Shown here: positions 1 through 12,623 of the stretch, piece after piece
Numbering within the stretch: position 1 is the stretch's first letter
Layout: each line of letters begins with the position of its first letter
Source: Arcanobacterium_A hippocoleae_A
GTDB lineage: Bacteria; Actinomycetota; Actinomycetes; Actinomycetales; Actinomycetaceae
NCBI GenBank assembly: GCA_040360365.1
Contig: CP136412.1
DNA: 64,000 nucleotides
Strand: one strand, 5' to 3'
Translations under genes and position numbers: made by a program
The notes under the pieces: model-generated
The model's database searches: none
What the model saw: the letters and a program-made list of their open reading frames with translations, nothing else
What the model was told of the DNA's origin: nothing

Positions 1-3000
1 GCGGTGCTGTTTTCGGGCAGTGTTAATCCGTGCTGTGCTAATCCGTTCATCGTCACCGAAATTTTCTCTCCGGGCCGTGCAGTATGCCGCCCAGCTGTTT
101 GCGGTGTTCCATTTACGATATAGCTAATTCCGTTATCTGGAATCTCATACGTTTGCAGCGGAACATTATTCTCCCCTATTGTGTCTGCGACGCTAATCGC
201 CGTATTAGCAGCGGCAAGCTTAGTAGCTCCGAATTCTGCAGCAGAGCCGAAGTTCTTACCCGAAACAGTGCTGTCCGCAGCCGTAATTGAGAATTTCACC
301 CATGGCCCCTTTGTACCTTGAGGAAGCTGAAAGCTTTGTACATCGCGTGTATTTTGCGGGGTCACGCTTGCTGCTTCAGTCCATGTTTTTCCGTCGGCAG
401 AGGTATAAATCTTTGCCGCAGAAGCATTACCGTTAGTGCCGCTTTGGCGCTGCTGATATGTCACAGCACAGAGCGGCTGATCGCCAGCGTCTGTCTTCCA
501 TGAAGTCTCGATTGGATAATTATGCCCATTCCATTCGGAATGCCAGTGGGTAGACGGGTCATTATCGAACGCCAAAGATACTGGACCCTCTTTTGGTAAT
601 CCCTGTGTAGGTTCTTCCGAGTTTGCCGCATAATCGCCGGCTTTCGCACTCACGCATTTCCCGGCAGCAGCCTGTACGGCTACGTCTGCTGTCAGTGCTT
701 CTCCAGCAGCTTCAGCGCTGAAAGTGATTGTGCCGTCACCGCTGCCATAATTATTAGCCGCCCAAAATTCGATTCTGCCCGTCTGCCCGGCGTGAATCTT
801 GCCAGTTCGTGCGGAAGCAGGAGTGATTTGCCATCCTTTCGGTACCTTTGGCGTCACTTCCACCGGATCAAGATTCTTATTAATCGGAGCATTCACTGTT
901 ACTGTAATTTTAGCGGGTGCACCTGGAGTAACTGTGGGCGTTGAAGTGTTTGCTTTCATGACAGGTTTTGTATCTTCCTGTTCACCGATTAGGTCAAGCG
1001 CCATTGAACGAGCGCTAACCATCTGCGCCCATGCTTGCGGAGTATCCGCATCTGTATCTCCCACGCTTGCTATCAGTCGATCCACTGCAGCCTTATCCGC
1101 TCCTTTGGTTTTAACTGCTTCGCGCAGAATCTCAGAATCGTCAATGCCATCTTGGAATGTTTCCCAACGCATTGCAGAGATAACATAAGGGTTCGCCTTA
1201 TCTCCCCGGGGTAAACAATATATTCATCTCCCTGCGCATACTTATATGCCGGGTGAGCAAACACATCTTGCGGCCAAGAATTGAACGTCCAACGCAAATA
1301 TCCATCAAGATTGCGCCGAGCCACATCCCATCCGAGCACTCGTGATGAAATCAGCGGAGAAGCTGTGATTGTGTTTGGTTTCAATGGCTTAGCCCATGTA
1401 TACAGCAAGGTTAGTTTGCCATTATCACGACGCTCTTGAATCATGCCGTCTGTAACGTTATTCCAAATGTCATGATTGTAGGCAATTAAGCTTACGTCCA
1501 TTTGAGCAGTCGCCTTATCCGTTGCATAAGCGATTTTTCCATTCCAGTCTGGAGCAACTTTGGATACAGTCGCTTTCATTTTGTTCATCAGCTCTGGAGC
1601 GCGCTCATCAAAAGCAAGAGCCGCCTGATTAAACCAGCCTTTTTCTTGCAAATGCTGTTGAGCTGCTTTAAGGAACTGCCCCCAGGCCTTTTCATAATCC
1701 GCATTCCCGAGCTCAACTTTTTTCGTAACCATCTTATTTTGTTTGATATCAAAATAAGTCAAACGCTGCGGGTCACGGAAAGTCATCATTCCCCATAAAT
1801 GGATTGGCCCTGTGATTCCAGCATCAATCTGAGCTTGAACTAGTTTATCGAAGATATCCCAATCGAAAGAGTAATCCGAACCGTCATATCTCCATTTCAC
1901 AGCACTTTCGTAATGCGAATACGTCTGCGGTTTTCCGTCTTCAAGCAGCCACGGATCTTGGGAAATAATCACGTTTGATACGCTTTGCCCTGCTCCTGCC
2001 AATTCGGCAAGGTAAGGCTTCATCAGTTCAAAATGTTCATCGCTCCACACATTTACACCGTAATAATCAGCAATAGCGTCTGGATGCCACCAAAGGTCAA
2101 GCGTAAACGGACGATTTTCTTTCGATACAAGCGTCACATCTCGAATCGTTGTACGCACAGGATATTCGCCAATTACTTCACCATTGAGCTTGAGTGTTAT
2201 TGTCTGATTTACAATCCCCGCGGGTATGTCTTTTGCCGTGTGAGCTACAAACCAGATGGGCTGATTCTTATGAGCAGTGACATTTGGTGCTTGTTTGCGC
2301 AATGGATCTGTGGTCTGGCTTTGCTCAGCAGGCCATGTTTGCTGATTCGAGTTTACTGTGGAGATTGTCTGCGGATAGAAAATTTCCCAACTTATTCCGT
2401 CTGCTTTGCTTACCTCGGCCGTGAGTGTACCGGATTTTGCCGGGTTTATTAAAAGCTGCGCTGATGTGCGATTATTTTTCGCCATATCAAGCCCGAGCGG
2501 ATGTCCGCTGGGGATAATCCAGCTATTTTTCTTATAATCATTCATACGCAGATAACTAGAGCTTTGGAAATCTCCAGTGGGAAGATACACTGTAGTTTCA
2601 CTATTTTTCACACCTGACGCATTAAGCGCGTCTTTATTCAACGGTAATGATACGGACTGAGTTTTTGCCGTCACGTCTTTACCATCATAGCTACCCGTCA
2701 CTGTCAGTTCAGGCGTCCAAGTTCCGGATTGTACTTCCGCAGCAGTAATCACGTGTTTTAACTGCGCTCCGCTTTGATTTCCTTTACAAAGCCGAGATTC
2801 ACCAGGTCCGAAACCATTACTCCAACGGCAGTTTGTTATTTTGTTGAAACTGGAGTTAGATGATGTGCGAATGTTTGTAATCGGTACGTTACCTGTATTA
2901 GTTACGCGTGCCCATAAGACGGCTTCATCTCCCACAGCTCCTGCTGCTCCTGCTGTATAGACGGCATCTAGGTATGTCTCTATTTTCAGTTGCGGATTTG

Positions 3001-4615
3001 GAGCGGCTCCGTTTTTAGCGGTCACGTTGACAAAGAAATACTGCTGAGATTCTTTGCCATTGACGCGATACGTGCCAACAAGAGTGCGCTTCCCCGATAT
3101 TTTTTCCGGCACAGCGAGCTTTACCGTCACTTTTCCGCTTTTTCCCGCGTTAATCGGAGAAACTTTTGCTGTAGATTCTTCGGTCCACACTCCATCAGTG
3201 CCGCGAATATGCATCGTCCCTTCAGGAAGATTTTCCCCAGTTTGGTTTGTGATATCGACGGTGTAATTCGCTGTTTGCCCAGCTGTGAGCGTATTTCGAT
3301 TGTTTGCATCGGTTTCACGCCCGTTGGCTTTCGCGCTAATCGGAGCACACAGCATATTCATAGCCGTGGTGTCAATCTGCGTGTATGAAAGTTCTGTGTA
3401 GCCTTCGCGCTCATAGAAGATTCCCACTGTGCCGTTTGCTTCTCGGGTCTTGTTATATCCGCCTTCGTAAATCGGAGTGCCCGTGATATATTCTGCTTCC
3501 TCAGCATCGATCTGCAGACGCCCAGGCCAAGTTTGCCCGTCATCACAAGAGACTTTCGCTGTGGCATTGATGCGAATATCAGGATCTTCTGAATTGAGAA
3601 GCATCAGCATCTTGGCTTTAGGATCAGTGCTTTGCGCATCAGGATAAATGCGCAAAATCGTGCCGTTGGATGTGGGATCTATCTGCTGACCATCAGCTTT
3701 CATATTATTCCACGTATCGCCGCCGTCATCAGAATACGCAACCTTACGCATACCGCCAGTGACGCGGGCGCTCATCATCAGCCGCCCGTCTGAAAGTTCC
3801 ACTACCTTATTTTCGTCTTTTGCAGCGTTGGTAGGATTCCCAAACTTCCACGTATCGCCATGGTTATCAGAATACATACTGACGTTACCAGCAGAAGTGA
3901 CGTACTGCTGAATTAAACGTCCCTTGTGCGCCTCGCCGCGAAGCTGAATACCCTCTCCTGAAGCAGCAAAAATTCCGCCCCACAGAGCATTCTTAGATTC
4001 AGCCGTGATTCGTTTATGCCGCCAAGTAATGCCATTATCATCCGAGTAGGAATAATCGATTTGCATAATGTTGGGATCTTGAGGATTATTTCCCGCAGAC
4101 GCACCAGCGAAGCCTTTGTTTACTGTTCCAGCATAGAAAACAAAAATACGTCCAGTATCTCGATCCACTAACACAGAAGGATCTCCGAATCCCTCTTTTC
4201 CTTCTTCATAGCGAATCTGCTGAATTGGCCCCCATGTTTTTCCGCTGTCAGTGGAGCGGCGCATTGATACCCCGATATTACTTGGGAGATCTGCCATTCC
4301 TGGGCGGATATCGAAAAATGCCAAAATATCACCGTTATTTGCTTGCGTCAATGCAGGGATCCGATAACGATTTGCACCTGGAATATCGTCATACCAGCGG
4401 GCGACTGTGACGGTGCCGCTTTGTGCGCTATTAGTTTCCGTGGTTGGCGTTTCTGCTGCAGCTGCTGGAGCAATGAAACCTGCTGCACCAAAGGCAAGGG
4501 CAGTTAATGAAGCAAAAATCTGCCGTTTTACAGATCGGTGTTCTGTGCCCGTGTGCTGGCGGTTAGATAACCGCTGCCGCCAGTGAGCAGATTCTTGTAG
4601 CGGGTTTATATGCAT
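1..4615 (-). CDS. Large secreted exo-alpha-sialidase with GH123-like/DUF4091 module (3' end outside window)
   Basis: Cleaves terminal sialic acids from host glycans outside the cell. From the N-terminus it has a long signal peptide (Lys/Arg-rich, then a hydrophobic stretch ending APAAAA near residue 54) and a sialidase domain opened by YRIPAL, with Asp-box motifs such as STDSGKTW, SDDNGITW, SDNHGDTW and SDDGGDTW. CARDB/NEW3-like beta domains follow, then a DUF4091 region resembling the GH123 C-terminal half (residues about 780-1170, LDLWWHPDAIADYYGV). After the frame break comes an F5/8 type C (discoidin) domain containing DPSTHWHSEW. The ATG at 4615 is preferred because AAGG lies 5 nt upstream; a TTG at 4633 is an alternative. 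The frame breaks at the CCCCGGGG run at 1204-1211; adding one G restores YPGGDKANPYVIS and an open frame to base 1. The C-terminus and any anchor lie outside the window. Confidence 0.88.
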
Positions 4616-4791
4616 CTTAACCTTATCTCTCAAAAATTAAGTAAGTAATGTCTGTGAGGCGTCTATGCTTCACAGATACAGATTTGATTTAATGATTGTT
4701 TGCGCTAGTGATTTTTGAATCTAGTTTGTTGTACCCGGCGGTATCTTGCCGAAATATTATGCAACTGATGAGCCGGCGTTCTAGTTTGCTG

Positions 4792-4832
4792 ACTTGGCGG
4801 GGCTCGCTTCTATCAGCAGAGCCCCACCAAGT
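4792..4832 (-). terminator. Hairpin terminator between the two sialidase genes
   Basis: Near-perfect 14-bp stem (ACTTGGCGGGGCTC paired with GAGCCCCACCAAGT, one mismatch) around a 13-nt loop, 15 nt past the stop codon of the upstream sialidase. There is no long T run after it, so it may act partly as an mRNA-stabilising hairpin. It suggests the two sialidases are at least partly separate transcripts. Confidence 0.65.
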
Positions 4833-4846
4833 ATTGCGTTATTGTT

Positions 4847-7800
4847 TTACTTCATATTTCGACGGCGGAGAGCTATACCGGCAGCACCAGTTCCCAGCAG
4901 AACCAGAGCCAGCAGACCAGCAGCAGCTATATCTGCACCCGTAGCGGGCAGATTAACCGCATTTGTGCTCTTCCCTTTTTGAACAGCAGCAGGGCCATCC
5001 GCTGCCGGCCGTTTGCTGTCTGCAGACTGCTCAGGCTGCGTTTCTTCATTTGGCTTAGGCTTTTCACCCTCACCCGGTTCAGGTGCATCACCCGATGTTC
5101 CAGGCTTTTCACTCTCACCCGGTTCAGGTGCATCACCCGATGTCCCAGGCTTTTCACTCTCACCCGGTTCAGGTGCATCACCCGATGTTCCAGGCTTTTC
5201 ACTCTCACCCGGTTCAGGTGCATCACCCGATGTTCCAGGCTTTTCACTCTCACCCGGTTCAGGCGCATCACCCGATGTTCCAGGCTTTTCACCCTCACCC
5301 GGTTCAGATGCATTACCCGACGGATTATCCTCAGGATTTCCGCTCTCTGGTTCAGGATCGCAATTTAGCGATTCACGCGTAGGCGCAGTCCATTCCCAGC
5401 TCTTAATTACACCTTCAGGAATGACGTATCCGTCTTGTGCCGAAGCAGTCACTTTCAGTGTTTGTCCGTAGCCATACACAATCTTGCCGTTGGCATCTGG
5501 ATTTACTGTTTTCCCGTCGACGGCTGCCGTATACGTTACGCCTTCCATCGGAGTCAATTGCGCATAGGGCTTCACCTCGCAGCTAGCCGGATCTTCAGCA
5601 TGCGGCTGCACATTTGAGCTGACACTAGGGGTGACATGCTTCGGATTAACCGCAGGCGGATCAATTGACGGATTTGGGTTTGCTGTGAGCTGCAAATTAA
5701 AGGCTGCTGCCGCTTCACGCGGATAACCAGTGCCGTCTGCTGCTTCTGTAAGTTTTACAGTCACAGCAACTGTCTGAACAGCTTTGTTACCCACGTTTGG
5801 TATGCCTTCAATAGAAGTGCCGTCTTCACTCAGGGCAAAGTCTCCGGAAATCCCGGTCACTTTCACAGTATCTTTTAGCACTGGATCATTATGGTCAAAT
5901 AAATCATTAAGCGGAATGGAAATCTTCTGTCCATCCGTGCCGCGTTGGTCAGGAATATCAGCTTTCGCTTTCAGCTCTGAATCCACATCGTGATCAGGGT
6001 CAGCCCATGCCAAGCTGAAGTTCATATAGCCAATATCAGCCCATCCGTTGCCGCCCGGTTCCAGAAGTAAGCCAATCCGACCATCAGACTGGATTGTCAT
6101 TGTGGTGTATCCGGTGCCGCCAGAGCGAATCGTGGATCCTTTCTGCCAAGTCTGCCCATTATCGTATGAGATAGACATAACTCCCTTGGCGCGTCCGCCA
6201 GCTGGAGTGTTGGAGAAAAGCAATACTTTTGAGCGCAGCGTGCCCGGATTAGCATTCGGGAAAGCACGAATGATTTGAGCATTGTTTGTACTATCGGACA
6301 GCTGTTTTTCTATCTTGTAATCCTGCCATGTATCGCCGCCATCTTTCGAGATTGCAACAATACGGTAGTCTTTTGCCGATCCGTTCGGAGTGCGAGAGTT
6401 GAGCATAAGATTACCATTTTCAAGCTCTACCACTTTATTCTCATCGAAGACAAAGTTGTTGCCATCCACAGAATTAGACGTATATTCACCGGTTTGCCAT
6501 GTGTCACCATGATCGTCTGAGTACATAGTTATCGCTACAACACCGCCGCCACTTTTCTCACAGCCCAACTGCTGTAGTAAACGTCCCTTATGCGGCTCGT
6601 GCATTTTTTGGGTACCGGCTCCAGAGGTAGCAAAACAACTCTTAATCTCTGGCACTTTATCAACCAATGCCTGCGTAACCACGCGCTGATCCCAGGTCAT
6701 ACCATTATCGCTTGAAACAGAAAGCCCAAGATTCATCGTGTTACGAGATATCTCATCGACGGTGCCATCAGCTTTCTTTGTGTATTTCCCTTTCCAGAAA
6801 CCTTGGTCTTGACTGTACACGTGGAAGTTAAAAATCTTGCCTGTGGTGTAATCCACTACGAAAGAAGGATCAGAATAGCCACGCACACCCAACACTCCTT
6901 TAGCTACTGTGGTCTGTTCACCCCATGTAACTCCGTTGTCTATAGAGCGGCGCATTACAATCCAGTTTTCGTTCGGCGAATCTCCACCGCTTGTCTTGCC
7001 AGCTTTTGGACGAGCATCATAAGCAGCGAGTAAATCACCATTAGATGCACGCACAATAGCTGGGATACGGTAAGCGAAAGTGCTATTACCAGCTGCCAAT
7101 ACCTTCATTTCACTTGAATTAGCAGTATTGGTTGGATTCGCATCCTTAGGTTTATATGCCGTGGCTTGCCGATACATTCTTTGGGTATTTACCTCCTTTA
7201 CAGCTTGCTCATGATCTACGACCTCGTCATTAACTACAGCCTGTACGTCAAGCGCAGGAAGAGATTCACCGTCATCTAAGTTTTCTTTCGTGACGGTATA
7301 GCGTACCTGACAGGTAACGCTTTTTCCAGGTGCCAAATCAGTAGCTACACAGCTTTCAGCACCGTCCACATTTGTTTTGTTTCCATCTTTTGCTGCTGGA
7401 CGCAAATCTATTGAAGCATCAGAGACATTACTTATCGTCACGTCAAACACCAGCTCATCATCTTCTGTATAACGATATTTGACGGAATCGGCAGTCTGCT
7501 CAAAACTAGTCACTTTCAGCATAGTTTTCACAATCGGAATATCACTGCCTTTAGTGGGAGCAAGCAGAATCGGAGTACCTGTAGAATGAGTAGTTCTCGG
7601 ATAATAAGACCACTGGATTTCTGGAGTGAATTTTCCAGCTGCCACATCATCTGCCGTTACTACATGATAGGCACCCGTACAATCTTTCTTGGTGGTTCCA
7701 TTCGGAATATTATTCCATTTGCAGTAATCCCAGTTAGTCAGATTGGAATTCACAGACTTAAAAGCGCGATCAATACCAGTGTCGTTTGTGACAGTGATAA

Positions 7801-10800
7801 GGAACTTGATCGTATCGCCTTCTTTCCATTTCTCGCCTTCACCTTTCGGATTAGAAATAGTAATTGCAGAGTTTGCCTCTGGCAGCACAACTTCAGGAGC
7901 TGGACCTGCCGCCAAATCGCTCACCACAGCACTCCCGTAGTCAGCACTCTTATGCATCTGGAAGCGGGCATATGGCGTAAATTCCCCAGCTTTGACATCT
8001 TCAGCAGTAATTCTGTGTATCACTTTATTACTGCTTCCTTGTGCGAAGCATTGCTGCTCTACATTTGGAGCGGCTTTGTACCATTTGCATCCGCTGGCGT
8101 GTGTCAAATTTGTAAGCTGACCCTGATTCATGATGTCAAAGGCACGAGCAGAATCGGTCTTATTTGTAAGAATAATTCTGAATTCTGCTTCATCGTTTAA
8201 ATTCCACACGCCATCTTCTGGTTCATTTACCAGTCTAATCTCAACTTTGAAATCTTCATTTTCTTTGCTTTGCGGAGCATTAATGGTCACCCCTTTAAAG
8301 ACCGTCGGATTTTCCGCCTTTGCAATCTTCAGTACCTCAAATTCGCCGAATTTTGCAATTGTATTAGGAAGACCAGCGGCAGCATTATTCGCCATAGCAC
8401 TAATCGAAAATAGATGAGCTTCTCCGTCAACGTCTTTAATCTGGAGATAGCCATCATCATTTGTGGTGACGTTACCAGCTGGCACCGGCTTTGGATTATT
8501 TGAATCTGTGACGTCTGTAATGATTAGCGGACCAGTGAAAGCAAAGCATCCCATAGCCAGTAAGTCTGATGTTTTCACGTTGGTGGTAACCACTTTGCTG
8601 GCATCGTTGTTGATTTCTCCAGAACCGCGCTCGGCTGAGATTTTCAGACTCGGATCTATTGTGACTTCAGCAGGCACACTAGATCCGGAGGTGTGATCGT
8701 AAGCCAAGGCGTAGAGACGCATATCCTTCCCAGTCTTCAACGGCAAACCGGATTTCTCCAACAGATAGCGACCAATCGCCAGTTGACCAGCGTCGTTTGC
8801 GATACCGTCAGTGTCAAACCAGCTATCGATATTTGCAATAGAATTAGTTTCAACGAGATACTTGTGTAAATCAATAAGCTTTGTACCCTGCACTTCATCA
8901 GCAATAGTCTTCATTGCCTGTGCAAAAGGCTCAGCCGCTGGAGAAATATTTGGTGGAGTAACCAATACGGTTTGATTGCCAGCAGTTTGAATCTTTTGTG
9001 CAAGAGTCTTGATATTCGTCTGGAAAGTCGAAAGATTTTCAGTCAACTGACCAGATTTCACTACATCTGGAACTATGTACACTACATCAGCCATATCTGC
9101 CGGAGATGTGGTAAGTACGTTATAACGTTCAAGCAGCTGTACACTGGTGAAACCGTCCTGTCCATCGTTTACTAGCTGTTTCATGCGTTGGTCCATATTA
9201 TTTTTGGAGTATTCCCAGCGCAGCGCTTCTTCAAAAATTTCAGTGTAGTTTTTCACCTGATATTCGTTTGTAAGACCAGCGGTAGTATCAGATCCGAGGA
9301 AAAGCCAGGTATTGGGAGTAGTGCCATTATTGATATATTTGTTGAGATCAATTGCAGGATCAGACGCTTCGCTTGTAATAGTCTGCAACTCATCGCTAGT
9401 AAGTGCCTTGTTGTACACCTGTGCAAAATCAATAGAACCCACAAAATGATCTGGACCAGACCCTGTATTCTGCGTGCCGCCAATCGTCACAGAATTTACT
9501 CCGAGAGTGGGAAGACCAATGTTTTTACCACTAAGATTGAGCGGGTTTGCCTGGCTAACAGCAGAACCATCTACATATATTGTGACTTTACTGTTCGTAT
9601 CACCTGTGATAGCCATGGCTATGGTGTGCCATTCTCCATCTGTGAGCGCATTGCCACGGCTCCAGTACGTGCCTAGACTCGGAGCAGCAATTTGCAGCTT
9701 GCCTTTGTTAACCTGTTTGTTTTCCAAACGCATGGATACAGTTTTTTGAGAATCCTTATCGGAAATACTGAAAATCGTACCTCCGCCGTTAGTGTCGGCT
9801 TTAACGCGTGTAACCAAAGTATATGCAGCCGCATTAGCAATCTTTGAAACGTCGCTATTCTTAGAAATATGTGCAGTGCCACCGAAAAACTTATTTACAT
9901 CATAGTTGAGCATTGGCTGGGCAGAATCGACTTTCGGTGCTTGTTTATTAGCAGCACAGGCATTAGCGGCATTAGTAACATGAACGGCTTTATTCCCTGC
10001 CGGCACCACAATCTGATCAGCAGTAAGTTGACTAAGTGCAGTAGCTTCACCATCGGGAGTTTGGTTCAGATTAAGCACGTTTGCAATATATTGCGCCCAT
10101 TCCAAATGCCCTTTTTCTGAAGGATGAATATTTGCATCTCCCAACAAATCAGATTTATTAAGATTTCCATCCTCAAGAATTTCTTTCCAACGCTTTGCAA
10201 AATCAATAAGGATGGTGCCAGTTTCTTTAGCTACTGTGCGTACCGCTTCATAATATGGATCTAACGAAGCATCACGATTCATGGTGTAGTTCGTAGTTTG
10301 CACCACTGGAATGGCTCCCGCACCACGCACAGTCTGCACAGCAGCTTTGAGGTTATCCGTAAACTTATTTACTGGCACCTTATTTCCGCTGGCATCATTC
10401 ATCCCGTAAGTAATAAATGCAATATCAGGATCTTTTTCGATAATCAAAGCATTCTTATAAGTTTGATTATCGAGAATAGCAGTAGTTGCACTGGAATTTC
10501 CAGAGTTCACCACTCGATCACTGAGACGATTCAAACCATTAGCGGGATCGTGTAAGAGCTGGTTAATGTACTCAGTATAATGACGTAAACCTTTAGTATG
10601 CATCACACCCTGAGTAATCGAATCTCCCACAAATACCCAGCGCAGCGGATGACTACTTTCTACTTTAGTTTTCAAATCCTGCAAATCTTTCGCAGCATTC
10701 TGAGTATTAAAATTTTGATTTATTGGCAGAGCCCGTGTATCTGGATCTTGAACTTCGTATGCCACCTGCTGAACTTCACCAGTGAAAGCCGGGAGAATTT

Positions 10801-11261
10801 TAGAATTAGTGTTGCTGCAGCTCGTTCCATTGCAAGATTTATACGTGACGGTAGGAGAATAACCATTGGCAATATCTGCTCGGTTAACAGTGTGATTTGC
10901 AGTTATATTGCTGCATGTAAGAGTGGGAGAATTATCGTTGATATTCCCTCTGCATCCCGAAATATCCCCGTCGAAATTATGACTCACAACTTCCATACGG
11001 TGCGGACCAGAACTGTTCTTAATCGTAATAAGAAACTGTATCGTATCACCTACATGCCATTTTCCGTCTTCATTTGTAGGCTGATTTTTGAGCGAAATTA
11101 CGACGGTTGGATCGCTATTTACCCCCCCAAGCCGGATTTGGTATTAAAAACCCAGTACACGTTACCGCCAATCCAGCTAGAAAAGCAGTTAACCTCTTTC
11201 TGAACGTCCTTCTCGAAGATCCGCTACGCTCAGAGTTTACCCAACTCATATAACTAATCAT
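4847..11261 (-). CDS. Multidomain cell-wall-anchored sialidase with SGNH esterase module
   Basis: A surface enzyme of about 2137 residues. In order it has a signal peptide (RKRLTAFLAGLAVTC, residues about 25-45), a NEW3-like domain, an SGNH hydrolase (VFVGDSITQG near residue 208, YGMNDA block, catalytic-type IHPSEKGH), a LamG/concanavalin-like domain (about 475-625), a second degenerate SGNH-like domain (about 660-850), and CARDB/DUF11-type repeats. These are followed by a BNR sialidase (FAYRIPAIV, several SxDxGxTW boxes; about 1370-1740), a cadherin-like domain, a Pro/Glu/Ser stalk of 15-residue repeats, and a sortase signal LPATG with membrane helix and RRRNMK tail. The pairing suggests O-deacetylation of sialic acids followed by their release. 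ATG 11261 has AAAGAG 7 nt upstream; ATG 11249 is in frame too. The frame is broken at a G7 tract (11122-11128); 6 or 9 G would restore it. Confidence 0.87.
5072..5311 (-). repeat. 45-bp tandem repeat encoding the sialidase stalk
   Basis: About five and a half near-identical 45-bp units encode EPGESEKPGTSGDAP, differing mainly at single positions (GEGEK versus GESEK). The unit length is a multiple of three, so copy-number changes would lengthen or shorten the wall-spanning stalk without a frameshift. All three forward frames are also open here, but those are shadows of the repeat. Confidence 0.9.
11122..11128 (-). repeat. G7 homopolymer at the signal-peptide/mature junction of the sialidase
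   Basis: Seven C on the plus strand (G7 in the mRNA). Upstream, one frame reads a clean start and signal peptide ending FLIPNPAWGG; downstream, a different frame begins NSDPTVVISLKN and runs into the mature protein. With G7 the frame stops after two codons (AAA TAG). Changing the tract to 6 or 9 G joins the two. Unlike almost all other breaks in the window, adding a single base does not repair it. Confidence 0.7.
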
Positions 11262-11597
11262 TAGTATTCTCTTTCACTTCTTTGTAGAGGGGAATTTCCC
11301 AGTATTTCTTTCATCTCGCAGCCAGCATCTTTGCCCGGTTTTATCGAGATTATTTGTCAGACTACTAAAAAATATCCGGATTTTCAAAATTTTTATTATC
11401 GTCAAATAAGACCCTGGACACACCAAGACACAGGCGGCGTTTCAGAAACAAAAAATAGAGACGTAAGACCCAGCTGCCCGTATTTTTCACGATTTTTATC
11501 ATTTTCAGCTTGCGGATAAAGAAAAACTCACCGCGTTATCCGATCCTGATTTCACGTCTGCGAGCTGGAATCCGATAAATATTGAAATACAGATATT
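11262..11597. other. Intergenic region upstream of the anchored sialidase
   Basis: No convincing gene. The region is A/T-rich near 11370-11400 and must hold the promoter of the minus-strand sialidase, but I cannot assign a -10/-35 pair with confidence. Its distal end carries the cutC terminator. Confidence 0.5.
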
Positions 11598-11622
11598 CGG
11601 ATAATTATTTCTTAATTATCCG
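11598..11622 (-). terminator. Hairpin overlapping the cutC stop codon
   Basis: Inverted repeat CGGATAATTA / TAATTATCCG around a short A-rich loop. It begins inside the last codons of cutC (GGA TAA) and extends downstream. It is A/T-rich, so of moderate strength. Confidence 0.55.
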
Positions 11623-12271
11623 ACGAGATTCTTCCACTGTTCAACCAAATGCGGATCCATCACCTGCTGAAAATCGCCGTCTGGCCGCAATGCTGAACCA
11701 ACGTGAAAGTTTGTAATTCCGGCTTCTTTTAACATCGGAACGTGGGATTGGCGCAATCCCCGCCAACTAGCATTAAATCTTTGTAAAGCTTTGCGTGGGC
11801 AGCAAGCTTTTCCAAATTTGTTCCGACACCAGCTGCAGAACCAGCTGTCAGGATTGATGTTAGATTTCCGCCAAGAGCAGTCACATCTGCAAAAGCGGCT
11901 GTGTAGTTATCGGCATAGTCAATTGCACGATGGAAAGTATATTCGGTTTCAATATGGGCAAGTAATTGCCGCATTAACGATTCGTCAACCTTGCCGTCTT
12001 TCAAATATCCAAGCACCATTCCCGAAACTTCTAACTGTGAATACGCTTGCGCGAGAGCAATCAAGCGCTCCGGATCAGAACTCGCAAATGCTTCTTCCGT
12101 ACGCAGCATTACCCGAATCGGAATTTCCACCTGCGCCTGGATTTCTGCAACAAGGGAGATTGCCGGGCTGAGCCCGTCTTTATTCATCGTACCGACAAGC
12201 TCAATCCGATCGGCTCCGCCGGCTTTCGCTGCTTTCGCATCTGCAACCGTCAGCGCAATTACTTCTAACAT
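11616..12271 (-). CDS. cutC: CutC family protein (copper homeostasis / TIM-barrel)
   Basis: Starts MLEVIALTVADAKAAKAGGADRIEL, typical of CutC, a small TIM-barrel protein linked to copper handling whose biochemical role is still uncertain. About 218 residues, normal for bacterial CutC. The start at 12271 has GGGAGG about 9 nt upstream. The frame breaks at the CCCC run 11758-11761; adding one base replaces a premature stop with VGGGLRQSHVPMLKEAGI and continues to NLVG at the terminator. The conserved C-terminal motif NFHVGSALRP is then present, so the gene is probably intact in the organism. It stands alone on the minus strand. Confidence 0.8.
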
Positions 12272-12623
12272 AATTTTCTTGCCTCCCCACGGTTTATTTA
12301 GCTGTGTGCAGCACCGTCATGCTATCTGCAAACCAGATTATCTGCTTCACACCCGATAACACTATTGTATGCCGCCGCTGCAATCCGGCAGAATATTTTT
12401 CCAATGCTGAACAAAAGAATTCCCTTGAAATAAGGCATGAAACAAAATCCAGCACGCTTATTCGCAGCCAAAACGCATACGTGCAGTGCACGAAAACATC
12501 ACAATGCACGAAAATATTGCAGCTCGCGAAAAGATTAGTGAAAATCTGTTATTCATTCCCTTGAATCTGCGCGGAATAGAATCTGCACTCGAAAATATCC
12601 CGTTTCCGGCATAGAATCAGAGC
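12272..12623. other. Intergenic region between divergent cutC and yciI-like gene
   Basis: No supported gene. It must hold divergent promoters. Three loosely spaced copies of the heptamer CACGAAAA/CGCGAAAA lie at 12488-12533, about 19-20 bp apart; I cannot assign a function to them. Confidence 0.45.

Noticed and set aside
4979..5471. Plus-strand proteins over the 45-bp repeats
   Set aside because: All frames are open only because the repeat unit is a multiple of three. The minus-strand frame encodes the stalk of an anchored protein with a full sortase signal.
12304..12564. 86-residue plus-strand frame before the yciI-like gene
   Set aside because: No ribosome binding site, unusual composition and no family features; it overlaps the region expected to hold the cutC promoter.
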